Positions 22,517 to 35,465 of a DNA stretch of 64,000 bases are shown here, piece after piece (position 1 is the first letter of the stretch; the number at the start of each line of letters is the position of its first letter). The notes below the pieces were generated by a model. The model was not told the origin of the DNA, ran no database searches, and saw only the letters and a list, made by a program, of their open reading frames with translations. The position numbers were made by a program, and so were the translations under genes. The stretch spans positions 1,240,001 through 1,304,000 of the forward strand of contig OY253670.1 in assembly GCA_958009085.1 (NCBI GenBank), read 5' to 3'. The stretch comes from Protoeuglena noctilucae (Eukaryota > Chlorophyta > Pedinophyceae > Marsupiomonadales > Marsupiomonadaceae).

Positions 22517-25500
22517 TCAGATGATAAAGCCGTCGGGGATGATCGAGTCCTTCGGAACGACGATGATGCCGTCCTTGATAATGATCCCCTGAGAGCGAAG
22601 GGCAGGGTGGGAAGTGGTCGCAACCCAGCGCGGCCACTGACGAGCAAGCGCGCATGGCCACGTACGCCCCGGCACTCGCCTCGCTCTCGCGGTTGGCCTC
22701 CGTGACGTTGCCCTTGTTGACGAGCTGCACGTCGCGGCCGATGCGCGCGTTCTTGTCGATGATGGCCTTGCGCACCACCGAACGGTTCCCGATGCCCAGC
22801 GGCACCCCCGCGCCGCGCTTGACCTCCTCGTTCGTCTCGTAGAAGTCAGCCCCCATCACCATCGCGTCCTGCACGAGCGCGCCCTCCCCCACGCACGACC
22901 GCAGCCCCACGAGCGAGTGCTGGATGCGCGCCCCCCGCCGAATGAGGCAACCGTCCCCGATGATCGAGTCCGAGACCTCCGCCTCGAGGATCTTGGACGG
23001 CGGGAGGAAGCGCGACTGCGTGTAGATGGGCGCGTCGCGGTCGTAGAAGGTGAACTGCGGCGTCGACCCGCACAGGCCCAGGTTGGCGTTGTAGAAAGAC
23101 TCGATCGTCCCGATGTCCTCCCAGTAGCCGTCGAAGAGGTACGCCTGCACGTGCATGCCCAGCTTCTCCGCCCCCGGGATGATCTCCCCGCCAAAATCGT
23201 TGGCCTCCGGGTAGTGCTTCAGCAGCAAGTCCCGCATGGCCGTGGCCTTAGCCACGTAGATGCCCATCGAAGCGATGTACGGCATCTCGGCGGCGCGGTC
23301 GGCCTCGAGGCCCAGGACCGTCGTGTCCACCTGCATGGCACGCAGGGCATCACCCTGCACAGACGGGGGCAAAGGGCGCACGACTCAGTCTTGCTTGTGA
23401 GAACGGACTCCTCCACAGCGCATGGGCACGCCTGTGCCAAGACATAAGCCTACAAGCGCCTTCGCATGCACAGGCACAAACACGCACAGGTGATGAGGGC
23501 GGCTGCCATGCAGGCTGGCATGCACCTTGGGCTTCTCCGCAAACTCGACGATCCGGCCGGAGTCGTTGATCTTCATAAGGCCGAAGGAGGAGGCGCGCTT
23601 CTCCCCGCACGGCAGCGCCGCCACCGTGATGTCCGCCCCAGCCGCGCGGTGACCCGCCACGAAGTTGGCGTAGTTCATGCGGTAGAGGTGGTCCCCTGCG
23701 ATGGCGGGAGCCGTCATTGACAACCAAACTATCAGCTGCGACCCAGGGCATCATCGTTGCCACCCTCGCTGACTGCACAGGCAGCCCACATGCGGACGCC
23801 ACGGCCACGCGCGCCCGCAGCCCCCCCAGCGACGACCGCGCGGGCACGGGCGCCGTGGTAGCAGGTTACGCCGCATTTAAGGCCATCAAATCGCTGTTCG
23901 CCTCTCGGCCTCACCAGACAGGATGAGGAAGTCCTCCACCCCGTTGGCCATGGCCTCCTCGAATATCCACAGGTACTGCCGAACCGCGTCCGCCGTGCCC
24001 TGCGTTGTACGAGTACGCGGCCGGCACCGTCACGAAGGTCATCGGACCACACCGGCATGGGAGGCCCAGGCGTGCGTGGTTCCACACACCGTCACCCTGA
24101 TTCGCCGCCCTGGCGACATTTTCCCCAAGCCCGAAGCCGCGCTCGCTCACCTGGAACCAGTTGGGGTTGACGGGCGTCTGGGCCGCTGCCAAAACCTCGA
24201 TGAAGCCCCGGTTCGTCACGGACGACACAGCGTTGTTGTAGGCAGTCGAGAGGTGGCGGTTCAGCGACGCGGAGTTGAACTGGGTGAGGCAGTAAACCTG
24301 CAGAGGGAAGGCGATGGCGGCGCGGCGGTCGGCGGGGCGGAGACGGAGCCATGGGGGGCACGGCCCCTTGCCACGTCATGCCCCCCGGAGGAGGCTCCCG
24401 ACAGCGCCCCGGAACAGCCGCGACGAGCGCGGCGCAGTCGCACATCAAAATATAAGGCCCGTCCGCGGCAAGGGCGGCGAGGGAGGGGGCCGCCGCCACG
24501 CGCGGGGCCCGCATATGCACGCGGATGGGGCATGGCGCGGCCGCGCCCGCCGCTGCCTGCGCCTCGCCTTAATGATGCCCGAGTTCAGGCAATTGGATAC
24601 GGGAATGTCGATCAGGCGGTAGTTGGCGCCGAGGGGCACGGCCGGCTTGGCGCGGGTCTTGGTCAGAGGGTAGAGGCGCGTCCCGGCCCCGCCCCCCAGG
24701 ATGATGCCGAGGACGCTCTGCGACACCTCCATCTCCCGCTCGTGAGCGAAAGTGGTCGCACGCGTAGTGTCCGCGACCGACGTCTCCTTGCCCTTGATGG
24801 AGGTCGAGATGGCGCGGGCCACGGCGCCCTGCGGATGCCGAGCACCAGGCCGGCGTGAGGGGCGCCCCTCGCGGCGCGAGGCGCAGTTGTGCGGAAAGAT
24901 GACGTCATCATCGCGCGATACGCGGGCCCTCGGGGGCGGGGGGACGCCCCGCGCGGCGCCCGCGCGCGCCCAGCCTGGCCAGCCTAGGGCGCCCGGAAAG
25001 CGGCGTCCCGGGGGCCTCCCCGCGGCGTCCGAGCGGCGCGACAACGAGAAATCGACGCCACGCAGCCCTCGCGAGCGGGGAGGCTGCGGATGCCCGCGCC
25101 CGCGCGGGCCCGAACGAGCGAACGATGTCGCTCGGTGCCGTGGCGGAGAGGGCGCGCGCGCAGGCCTCCCCGGGGACGGCGCCGGGCAATTGATCGCAAT
25201 CCCGCCGAATACTGCGGGGCCGGGTCGGGCCCGGGCCCACGCGATCCGTCGATGCTCCCCCCCGGACAGGTTGCGGCCCCCGTCAACCGCTCACCGCGCG
25301 AGCCGCCCGGGCGACCCCCGGGGTCCTCCAGCTTCCGAAGGAGCAGGCCGGGGAGGAGGACTCTGCGGGAAGGACGGGGCGGCCGTCTCGAGCCGGCGGG
25401 GTCCCCCAGGCGCAAGGCCGGGTTTGGGGCCCGAATGCGCGCCGGTCCGGGGCCCTCCCGCCCGAGATCCCTCGCAAACGCGTGGACGGGGAGGAGCGCG

Positions 25501-25724
25501 ACGCAACGCGACCGAACTACGAGCGAAGCGAGCCCCGGCGCGCGCGCCGCGACCCGAGACTGTTACGTCGACAGGCCCCGGCCGAATCGCGCTCGGGGGG
25601 GTCGATCGCGCCCACCCCTCCCGGCGCGTCCTGTCTCGAGGAACACAACGAACGCGGCGCGCGCCTCGCCTGCACGGGTGGGGGCCTGGGCGGCCACCGC
25701 GCACTTGGTCGCGGCCATCGCCAT
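22517..25724 (-). CDS. ADP-glucose pyrophosphorylase small (catalytic) subunit, plastid
   Basis: Makes ADP-glucose from glucose-1-phosphate and ATP, the committed step of starch synthesis in the plastid. Six conserved exons (24828-24568, 24297-24151, 23999-23915, 23695-23526, 23354-22680, 22588-22517) join in phase to 469 residues. Key motifs: [18 protein letters not shown] (nucleotide loop), [52 protein letters not shown], and [17 protein letters not shown]. The left-handed beta-helix domain follows, ending SIIPDGFII. Two introns have GC donors (24567 and 22679). The 5' exon is not settled. [19 protein letters not shown] from 25724 looks like a transit-peptide start, but its donor phase does not clearly match the phase-0 acceptor at 24829, so a start elsewhere between 24900 and 25980 is possible. 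Confidence 0.93.
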
Positions 25725-25989
25725 CGCCGCGGTGTGCCTGCAGACTCCCTGGGTCGGGAACGGAGTCGACACGACGGCTCTGACCGCGGAGGTTTGTGGC
25801 GGCCCCGCGCGGGGCCGGGCTAGACGAACCCCGCTTCTGACGCCTTGACCTGACGTCCGCCTGCCCGCACGCGGTTTCGCCGCGACGCGGGGTCGACGCG
25901 GGTCCCCGCGGCGCACGGCGCCGCTGAAATCGACCACGCCGCGGGAATTGGCGGGACTCGACTTCGGGACCGCGCTCGGAGGGTTCGAC
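25725..25989. promoter_or_regulatory. Divergent promoter region of AGPase and L21
   Basis: About 265 very GC-rich bases lie between the proposed AGPase start (-) and the L21 start (+). No distinct motif is seen. The left limit moves if the AGPase start is elsewhere. Confidence 0.4.
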
Positions 25990-27255
25990 ATGGCGAGCTG
26001 CGCCCGCCTCACGCTGGCCCCTCGGGCGCCGGCGCCACGTCGCTACGTGGCGGCAAAAGCTGCTCCTCCCGCGTCCGTGGGGGCCCCGGCGAGCAAGTAC
26101 GCCGTGGTGGAGATCGGGGGCGTCCAGCAGATCGTCGAGGAGGGGAGGTGAGAGTCCCCGCGGGTCGGTTTCAGTCTCCTTGATGTCATGGGGGCGCGGA
26201 GCCTGCCGCGGGGCCTGGGGCGGACCCCGGACTCCGCTGCCAGTCGAGCCGCAGCGCCGCGACGCCCGCGCGCCACCCGGCCCCGCCGCCGGGGGACTCC
26301 GGAGGGTCGTGCGAAATATCAGCGTTGCTCCCCCCCGCCTCCGCCCTCCCGCGCGGCGCGCGGGTTGCGTCGGCCTCATGCTCCCCATCCGTTCCTCCCC
26401 GGGGCGCTGGGGCCTCTTGACGCGCCTGTTGCCGGCAGCGACCTCGCGACACTGCCCCGGAACTCTGTGCCGGACTGGAGGGGGGAGGACGACCTCCGCA
26501 AGCGTTCTCTCTGGTGCCGCAGGTTCTACACGACGGACCGGATGAACGTGGAGGCGGGGACGTCCATTCAGCTGAACCGCGTGCTTGCGTTGAGGGTGAG
26601 AGAGCGCCTGGAGCACGCCGCTCGGCGCGGCACGCAGAGGAGCTGCCGGCAGCTGGTTCGCGTGCACGACGTCTCTGCGCCGTTGCCTCATGACGCCCTT
26701 CCTACGCCCGACCGCAGGACGGCTCGGACTTCAAGGTGGGGATGCCTTACGTCGACGGGGCGGTGGTGGAGGCGGAGGTGCTGGAGCACACGAAGGGGCC
26801 GAAGGTGACCGGCGGCGCTGCACACCTGTCGAGGGGTTTGCGATGTGCCGGGCGGGCACCCAGACCAGCCAGCCGTGAACGGCTGTGTTATGCTCTGTAT
26901 GAACAGCCGTTCGACACGCGCGCACCCTCGTCCCCGCAACCGCAGCTGACCATCTTCAAGTTCCGGCCCAAGAAGCACTACAAGCGCAAGACGGGCCACC
27001 GCCAGCCCGAGACGAAATTCCTTGTCAAGAAGGCGAGTCTGCCGTGTATGGGGGGTTCACGGCGTCATGCATCCCTGCGATGCGCTGAGGCCGAGGGCGG
27101 GGGCGGGCGCCCTGCTGGCCCTAGCTGGGCCCATTCCCGCGTGGCATGGCGCTGCACGTCGCGCGATTGGACGACCGTGTGGCGTGAGCATCACCGATTG
27201 TTGCGTTCAAACGAGAGCCAGCCCCTGGTCCCCTCGCGCGCAGATTTTGGCTTGA
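25990..27255 (+). CDS. Plastid 50S ribosomal protein L21
   Basis: Structural protein of the large plastid ribosomal subunit. Five exons (25990-26147, 26523-26595, 26718-26804, 26946-27032, 27244-27255) give 138 residues, all in phase. The N-terminus (MASCARLTLAPRAPAPRR) is a Ser/Ala/Arg-rich transit peptide. The body shows YAVVEIGGVQQIVEEGRFY, the block VGMPYVDGAVVEAEVLEH, and FRPKKHYKRKTGHRQPETKF. The last intron has a GC donor (AAG|GCGAGT at 27033), and the last exon is only four codons (Ile-Leu-Ala-stop), giving an end like that of bacterial L21 (..KINA). Confidence 0.93.
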
Positions 27256-27871
27256 CAGACGCATGCCTGGGAGAGAGGCCGATGGGGGGCCACCGAGGAC
27301 CGCCACGAAGCATGCACGTGTGCTGGGCATAGAATCGCTCCCCGCACCCGCCTGCCCCTGCGATTAAAGTGTGGACAGTCAGTCAGACAGCGGGCGGTGC
27401 CACAAATCTGGCCACCCGCGGTGCGGGGAGACGTTTTTCACTCTCCAGCGGCTAGACGGGCCTTGAAAGCGCGACAGCGGCAGCGTGCAGGCGATAGTGG
27501 GCCCGAAAGCGTCTGTGGACGTTGACCGCGACGATTGTCTGAGCGTTGGCACCTTACTCCACTGAATAATGCGCTGAGAAGCCGAGCCCGCTGCTTGAGC
27601 TGCTCAGCGGCGAGCTGGGATGTCTGCCGTTGCGCAAGGTGCGCAAGCTGACCTTGCGGGCGACGAGTTCGGCAAACGGAATCGTAACGATCGCTATGTT
27701 GCTGTCGCGGTCGACGAAGGCGGGGAAGCGGGGTCCACCTCGGCACACTGCCCCTGCGACGCGGCCTCCTGGGCGCACTGCAATCGCGGGAGCTTGGCAG
27801 TCCGCCTCATGCTTGCTTGACTGGCCCCTCCGACCACAGGTCAACGCTTCCAGCAGCCGGGGGCGGGCAGT
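27256..27871. other. Intergenic stretch, nothing recognised
   Basis: About 600 bases lie between L21 and the PP2C gene on the same strand. A minus-strand frame at 27554-27800 is open but has no recognisable domain. A possible acceptor near 27840 could mean that a 5' UTR exon of the PP2C gene lies here. Confidence 0.45.
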
Positions 27872-30362
27872 ATGCAGCCCGGGGTGGGGGTTCAGGACGG
27901 CAAGCCCTTGCCGCGCAAGACCAAGTCGAAGAGGAAGAGTCTCGATGCCGTTCAGGCCTACGCAGCCGCGGAGGTGGCCCAGCAAATTCGGAACGCCATC
28001 GCGACCCACCAGGCAGGAGGGCCCCGCGCTGGCCTGGCCATGCCACGCCCCGCAGCCGCCCGCGCCGCCCCTCCCGCCGCCCCAACGCCCCGGAACCTCA
28101 CGACTTTCGTCTCCTGCGTCTCCCCCAGGGCGATGCGTCCCCAGCGTCTTCGCAAGGGCACGGGGAGGAGCCCGCGCCCCTGAAACCCTTGATCCAGGGG
28201 CCCGAGGACATGACCGAGGTGCCGGGCGCAGGCGACGCGCGACGCCTTTGGAAGGGTGCCGATCGGGGTCGTGAGCCCGCGCGCTCCTCCCCCGCAGGGG
28301 ATGACCCATCCGAGGACCATCCAGTGTGGCAACATGGTCATGACGTACGGCGCGGCGAGCTTCGTCGGGATGCACCCGACGCAGGCGGCCAAGGTCAACC
28401 AGGACGCGTGGGTCGCGGTGGAGAGTTTCCTCTCCAACTCCCGCAAGTGCCTCCTGGGCGTCTTCGGTCAGTGTGCCCTCGCTGGCCCACGAGCAGTGCG
28501 GCGCGCCTGGTGCCGGCGCCCACCGTCCCCGTGTGCCCTTTCGACGCAGACGGTCACGGCGCCAACGGGCACCTCGTCTCCAACTACCTGGTCGCTGCCG
28601 TGCCCATGGCGTTGGCGGCCGCGCTCGAGTCGGCCCCGTCCGTCAGTCAAGCGTGGGCCCAGGCCTTCTCGTCCTGCCACTCGGAGGTGAGCCAAGCCCG
28701 CTGCTCTGTGCAGCCGTGGCGCCGCGTGCGCACCCGGTGGCGGCGCCAGTTCCGACGGAACCTAACCACTCCGGGCTGACCGCAGCTCAAGCGCCACCCG
28801 ACCATCAACGCCAACATGTCGGGTTCCACAGCCGTCGTCTGCCTCCTGGACGGCAACGAACTCGTCGTGGGCAACCTGGGAGACTCCCGATGCGTCGTGG
28901 GGGGCATCCAGGACAACGAGACCACGGCACAGGTGCGGATGCATCTCAGTCGTTCCACGCATCGAGGGAGAGGACATGGCTGCCACTGATGCCACTGGTC
29001 GATCGATCCCGCTTGCGCAGGCCATGTCCAGGGACCACACGCCGGAGCTGGAGGAGGAGAAGCAGCGGGTGATTCAGATGGGCGGGGAGGTCCGGCCTCT
29101 GCTGTTCCGGGGGCAGGGGTTTGGGCCACCGCGCGTGTGGGTGCGGGGGAGCAACCGGCCCGGCCTGTGCATGACGAGGTCCTTTGGCGACATTGGTGCG
29201 TGCGGGAGACGCTGGGAGTGCTGGAGCGGGACGCGGTTGTAATTTTGGCCTTGCGACATCCACCGAACATCTCCCTTGCACCCGCAGTGGCCCACATGGT
29301 GGGCGTCTCGCACCTCCCCGAGCTGCAGTTCCTCACCCTCCGATCGACGGATAAGTACATCGTCGTGTGCTCTGACGGCATCTCCCAGGTGCCGAACCGC
29401 ACAAGCGCGTTGCATGGCACGGCAGGTGGCAAGATGCGCTGACCGTCGACGCCCTGATCTCCGGGCTCGCCCACAGTTCCTCGATGACCTCGCCATCATT
29501 GACATTGTCCACTCGCGCGCCGAGCTCGGCCACGAGCCCCACGAGGTGGCGCGCTACCTATGCCGCCGGGCGGCCGAGGAGGTGCGTGGCGCGGCGCGCA
29601 CTGCACTCTCCAAGCGCCGACGGCAGCCGCGCATTTTTTGTTCGACTTGGAGGAGAGCGATAGAGGTGGCTCTCATGTGACGTGTGCCCCCCTGTTGTAG
29701 TGGCGCAAGTACGACACGTCGATCGACGACTGCACTGCCATCGTGGCGTTCCTGGACGTGGAGGACGACGAGGGGGAGTGCAGCCGGTTCTCGGACGAGC
29801 ACAGCAACCACGTGGAGGACGAGCAGGGGGCACACACGTCAGCGGCGGCCAGGGCCGTCGCAAGGAGCGCGTCGATGCAGATCCAAGCCAACATGCCGCT
29901 GGCCACAGTCCCCAGCGCCACTGGCTCCGGCCACCGCATCCATCAGCGCCGCACGAGCATGCCGGGCCTCAGGTGAGCTCAGGCATGGGAGTCCGCGTCG
30001 TCTTTTGCGGGGAGGCGAGCAAGGTGTCGCAAGACTGGCCCGTGCCTTGAGTATCTCGCAGGCCACAGAACCCGGTGCTGCCGACTGAGTCCGGGGATAT
30101 GGCTGGGCAGCTGCCACCGGACATGCAGGGCTTCTCCATGCGCCGGCTGAAGGATGCTTTATCCCTCAAGTCCGGTGCGCTCGGGCGCATGTTCCGACGG
30201 AGAGTCAGCCTGCCCGGTGAGTGGCCGCACGAGGAGCAGTCGCGGCAATGAGGCAGAGCTTTCCGTCTCACGTGTCGGCCACCCCTGCGTGCCGCAGGTG
30301 GGCCACAGGCCGTGCGGAACATGCCGGGCCAGCCCTCGCTGCCCGAGCTCCCGAACGAGTGA
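27872..30362 (+). CDS. PPM-type protein phosphatase (PP2C)
   Basis: Metal-dependent Ser/Thr phosphatase. The first exon, from 27872, is basic (KTKSKRKS). The catalytic motifs follow over many short exons: NQDAWVAV, DGHGANGH, GNLGDSRCVVGG, MTRSFGDI, YIVVCSDGISQ and IDDCTAIVAFLD. The usual final DN is DD here, keeping the metal-binding Asp. The layout matches plant-type PP2C, which dephosphorylates kinases in stress and signalling. The C-terminal tail is Ser/Arg-rich. The last exon is taken as spliced at GGTGAGTGG (near 30215) to an acceptor near 30298, ending at 30362; without that splice the stop is at 30251. The join between the first two exons is uncertain. Confidence 0.87.
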
Positions 30363-30562
30363 CGGCCGCGATTCGTGATAGACGTGACGACGTTTTCGAC
30401 CCATCCTGAAGCGCAGCGCCAAGCTTTTCTCTCGAGGTTGCGCGCGCTGACACATGCTTGCAATAGAAATCTGCTCTGTTGAAGACAGGACATCATTGGC
30501 ACCGGCCTTGCAATCTGCGGCTGGTTCAGCGACGCAATGGGGACCCTCGGTGAGGCACCAAG

Positions 30563-31948
30563 TTGTGCAAAAGGGTGCTGCTGCGCCCGCTGGGGCCACC
30601 AAAGGCCAATACTTCGTGCCATCATCGCGCAGATCTCGACACGTACATGGATGTGTGGTTCGCGGCCTGTGCGGGCCCGGACGCGAGGGCCCAGCTCCTC
30701 TCGAGGTTCTCTCGCGGGCAACTCGAGTCCTCGTGCCTCGCGAGCGGGCTCCGCGTCGCATCCAAGCTCACGAAGGCGGAGGTCGTAGATAAGGTCTGGG
30801 CGCGGACGAGCTTCCGCGACCCATCGATCCGCAGAGCGTGCGCAATTTGCAATGCCAAACTAACACGCTTCTGCCCTTCCCACAGCTCCTCTCGGAGGGA
30901 ATGGCGGCGCCCATTTGCGCCAACGGAGGCGTATCCATCGCGCAGGCGCAGCTGGCGCCTTCGGGGACCTACACCGGGGCTGTGAGCTTGCGCCGAACCC
31001 TGGGGCCTGGCTTCGCGCTGACCTTGCTGGGCGAGAGCGACGAGTTTTTGGTCGAGCAGGACGCCCACGCAAGGAGTCCCGCGCCGTCCCCTTCGCCGAG
31101 CGCACCGAATGTCGCTGGCCCCGGTGGCGAACCAGGTGGCACAGCCCAGGCCACGCCAGGCCAGGCCGAGGCCGCTTTGCCTGGGCCCCCCGTGGATGCC
31201 CCTGCGATGCCCACGTTACCGACGTGAGAGTCCATACCGCTGGTTTCCTGTGTCGCTTGCGGAAAGCACGATCGTCAGCACAGCACGTTTCGTTCTTGCA
31301 GGGAGGCGTTCCTGGCTGTCAAGGAGGACCTCGAAGCCCTCGAAGCACGGAACATTCTGCTGTTCTCCAGGCCCGATCTCAGTGAGGCGGCGGGGTCTTT
31401 GGAAGGATACAGGCGCGTCCGGGGCTGCCTGAACCAACAGCATGCGTGCTCCATGCGAGAGGGGTCATGGTGGTTTCCACTGGGCACCCGGATGCAGGGT
31501 TGTGGTGGCCATTCCGGAAGAGCTGGAGGCGGACGGCGAGGACGGAGTGACGGACTGCCTCGTCCAAGGCTTGCACGTGGGCCTGGTGGGGCCGCGTATG
31601 GGCTCCGACCACGACGCAGACGCGTGCGCCCCCGGTTGCTGCCAGTCCCACGAGTGGCACACGGTGTATTTCCCGTCGGCCCCGCGGGGACGCGTTCCCC
31701 CGAGCAGCAAGCGCAGGATGCTGGAGCTCCAGGCAAGCGATGGGTGCTGCACCCAGGCGTTCGACAGCCCCGGCGTGGTGGCTAAGAGCGAGCGTCAACA
31801 GCTCACGCCGACGGCTCACGTCGCGCAGGTCGACCTGGCCACCCATCTTCAAGTGACGGACCTGTCGCGGCTGCCGGCCATGGGGGTCGCCGAGCTCAGC
31901 GACATGTGGATCCTGGCCAAGCCGCCCCGGCACGGGCACCATGCCTGA
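30563..31948 (+). CDS. Unrecognised protein, SAP-like helix at the N-terminus
   Basis: I do not recognise this gene. Coding character is clear in three to four exons. The first gives FSRGQLESSCLASGLRVAS followed by KLTKAEVVDKVW, a spacing like the SAP helix-turn-helix (DNA or RNA binding). The second gives LAPSGTYTGAVSLRRTLGPG and then a Pro/Ser/Gly-rich linker. Later exons give REAFLAVKEDLEALEARN and a Cys/His-rich stretch (CAPGCCQSHEW). The end is DMWILAKPPRHGHHA. A possible GC-AG intron (CTCCAG|GCAAGC near 31736) is optional because the frame stays open. The 5' end is uncertain: an acceptor-like GCGCAG at about 30636 suggests an upstream exon. It lies convergent to the cyclophilin gene. 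Confidence 0.5.
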
Positions 31949-32027
31949 GGGGCCATGACATGCGTTCTGCATGTGCGCCGTCGTTGGCCGATTCAAGTGT
32001 GCTCTGTGTGCTCTACTGCAGCGCCCT

Positions 32028-33376
<1,349 letters not shown>

Positions 33377-33497
33377 CGTGCGGAAGCTGGAGAGCGGCGG
33401 GAGGACGAGGCGGGGCACAAAACGCATATATTCAAGATCCACGGCGTCGGGAGCGCCGATACAGGGTGCACCACGAGCTCGCTAGTTTTCTGACATG

Positions 33498-35465
33498 TCA
33501 CTCGGCCGGCTCGGCCGGCTCGGCTGCCGGGGGCCCCTCGTCAGCATCCGGATCCCAGTCTTCGGATAGCCAGCGCGCCGCCTCCTCAGGGAACTCGGCC
33601 TGCATCGCCTCCACGAGGGTCTGTCGGATGTTGGGCACCGCATCGCTGGCCACCACCGCAGCCACCACAGCCGCGTCCGACACGTCCTCCGCTGCCACCT
33701 CCTCCACGCTCTCGGCGGCGGCGTCGAAGGCCCCTTGGACCTTCTCCTGCGTGCGAGCCAGGTTCCCCACAATCAGCCACCTGACATGCACATGCCACGG
33801 CTGCCAAGCGGCCTGGCCATCCCACGTTGCCCCACCTCGTACTCGTCGGAGCCCTCCTCGAGGCCCTCGGTTCGCGCCTCCTCGGCCGCGGCAGCCCGCG
33901 CCCGCGACCCCGCCTCCTGCCGCTGCGCCTCGGTCGCCGCCTGCGCCCCCTCTGCCGCACGCGCCTCCAAGTCCGCCCGCGTCTGCGCCGCGATCTCCTC
34001 CGGGATCGCGCGCGGTTCCATCTCGCCCAGGGCCCAGGAGGCGTGCACAGCGAAGAGACGGTCCTCCCGGAGCGCCTTCTTGCGACGCAGCTGCACGGAG
34101 GGACGCAACGTTGCACGTTTTCATCCGCCGTCTCAGCCGAGGCCCGACGCCCAGGAGCACGCCGGCAACCACCCGTTTGCTCACCTCGGCCTGCCTCCGC
34201 GCCTCCTCCTCGCGGCGGCGCTCCTCGTCCAGCCGCGCCTGCTCGGCACGCTGCTTCTCGTCCCGCAGCATGCGGACGGCCTGGAGGACGATGGCGTGCA
34301 CCGCGTGCCGGGCGGTCGCCTCCCGGCTGAGGTGCGCCGTCGCCTGGTCGAACAGCGCGGGCAGGAATGAGCCCTGCACCTCGCGCTCCACGGGGTCGAA
34401 GAACACGCCCTGGTCGCGCAGGTGCTGGAAGACGGTGCCCACGAGGCCGTTGAGGTAGCCGCGCGCGAACGCGCACGCCGCCACCTTCTCCCTGCGGGCG
34501 CGGTCGGCGCAGAGGAGTGAGGCTGCCGCCGCCCTGGCCGGGGGAACTCCACCTGTGCCACATGGCACGCGAGCTCGCACCGGACGGTCCTCTCGCGCTC
34601 GACCCGCTGGCGCTCCTGCGCGAGACGCCTCTCCTTCTCCTGCATCTTGCGCTTCTCGGCCTCCTCCATGCGCTGGGTGGCGATGAGCTCGGCGTTGCGG
34701 ATCTGCTCGAAGTGCTCCTGGTGCGCCCGCATGGCCGCCAGCTCCTCCTCCTCCTGCACCTCCATGAGACCCTGCTCCAGGACCTTGCCCACGAGCACCT
34801 CCAGGATGGGCTCCACCTCGAAGTCGAAGTCGAACAGGTCGCCCGGCTCGATCTGCGTCTCGGCGTCCATGCCCGTCTTCTGGGGCATGAAGAGCGGCGT
34901 CGGCGGGCGGTCGATGAAGGCCTCCGTCTGCGTCGTCGCGTCCTCCTCGGGCACGATGTCCGTCAGCTCCTCCAGGTACGCGTCGGTCTGGATGTCGATG
35001 TGACGCCGGCCCTCCACGGGCTCCGGGGCGCCCAGCGGCTGGGGCTTCACGCCCGTCGAGCCCCTCGTGCTCCGCTTGAGCGTCGACATCGTCGTCGTGG
35101 GCTCGACGGGAAGGATCTGCGGGTGGTACGAGGGCAGCGTGACGCACAGGCCCAGGGACAGGTCGCTCGCCCCTGGCAACCCGCCGTCGCTCACCCGTGC
35201 CGCGTAGGTATTCCCGCGAACGACGCGCCGATCAAACATGATGTTCGACGCCATCATGGCGGGGTTCTCCTCCGGGTCTCTGCACATGGACCAAGATGCG
35301 CTTGTCGCATTGCAGTCGAGCTCGCACGCATGCTTGCCGCCACGGCTCGCAAGCTGAGTGGAGTTCTAAACATAACAGAGACGGGGCTCACCGGTACTTC
35401 GCACGCCGCTGCGTCACGGCCTGAGGCTCGGACGCGTGCGTGTAGACCTGCTCCGTGTACGCCAT
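33498..35465 (-). CDS. Radial spoke protein 3 (RSP3)
   Basis: Spoke-stalk protein that anchors the radial spoke to axonemal doublets and binds PKA-type RII domains (an AKAP) in motile flagella. Exon 1 (35465-35392, MAYTEQVYTHASEPQ) joins in phase to DPEENPAMM..NIMFDRRVVRGNTYA, the family signature. Then come RRHIDIQTDAYLEELTD, TTQTEAFIDRPPTPLF, and GDLFDFDFEVEPILEVLVG, followed by a long Glu/Arg helix. Next is a second block (FARGYLNGLVGTVFQHLRDQ), and then an acidic Ala/Glu/Pro tail ends at 33498. Presence of this protein implies a motile 9+2 flagellum at some life stage. Confidence 0.95.

Noticed and set aside
33466-34458. 330-codon plus-strand frame
   Set aside because: Antisense to RSP3, with low-complexity Arg/Pro/Ser and no domain.
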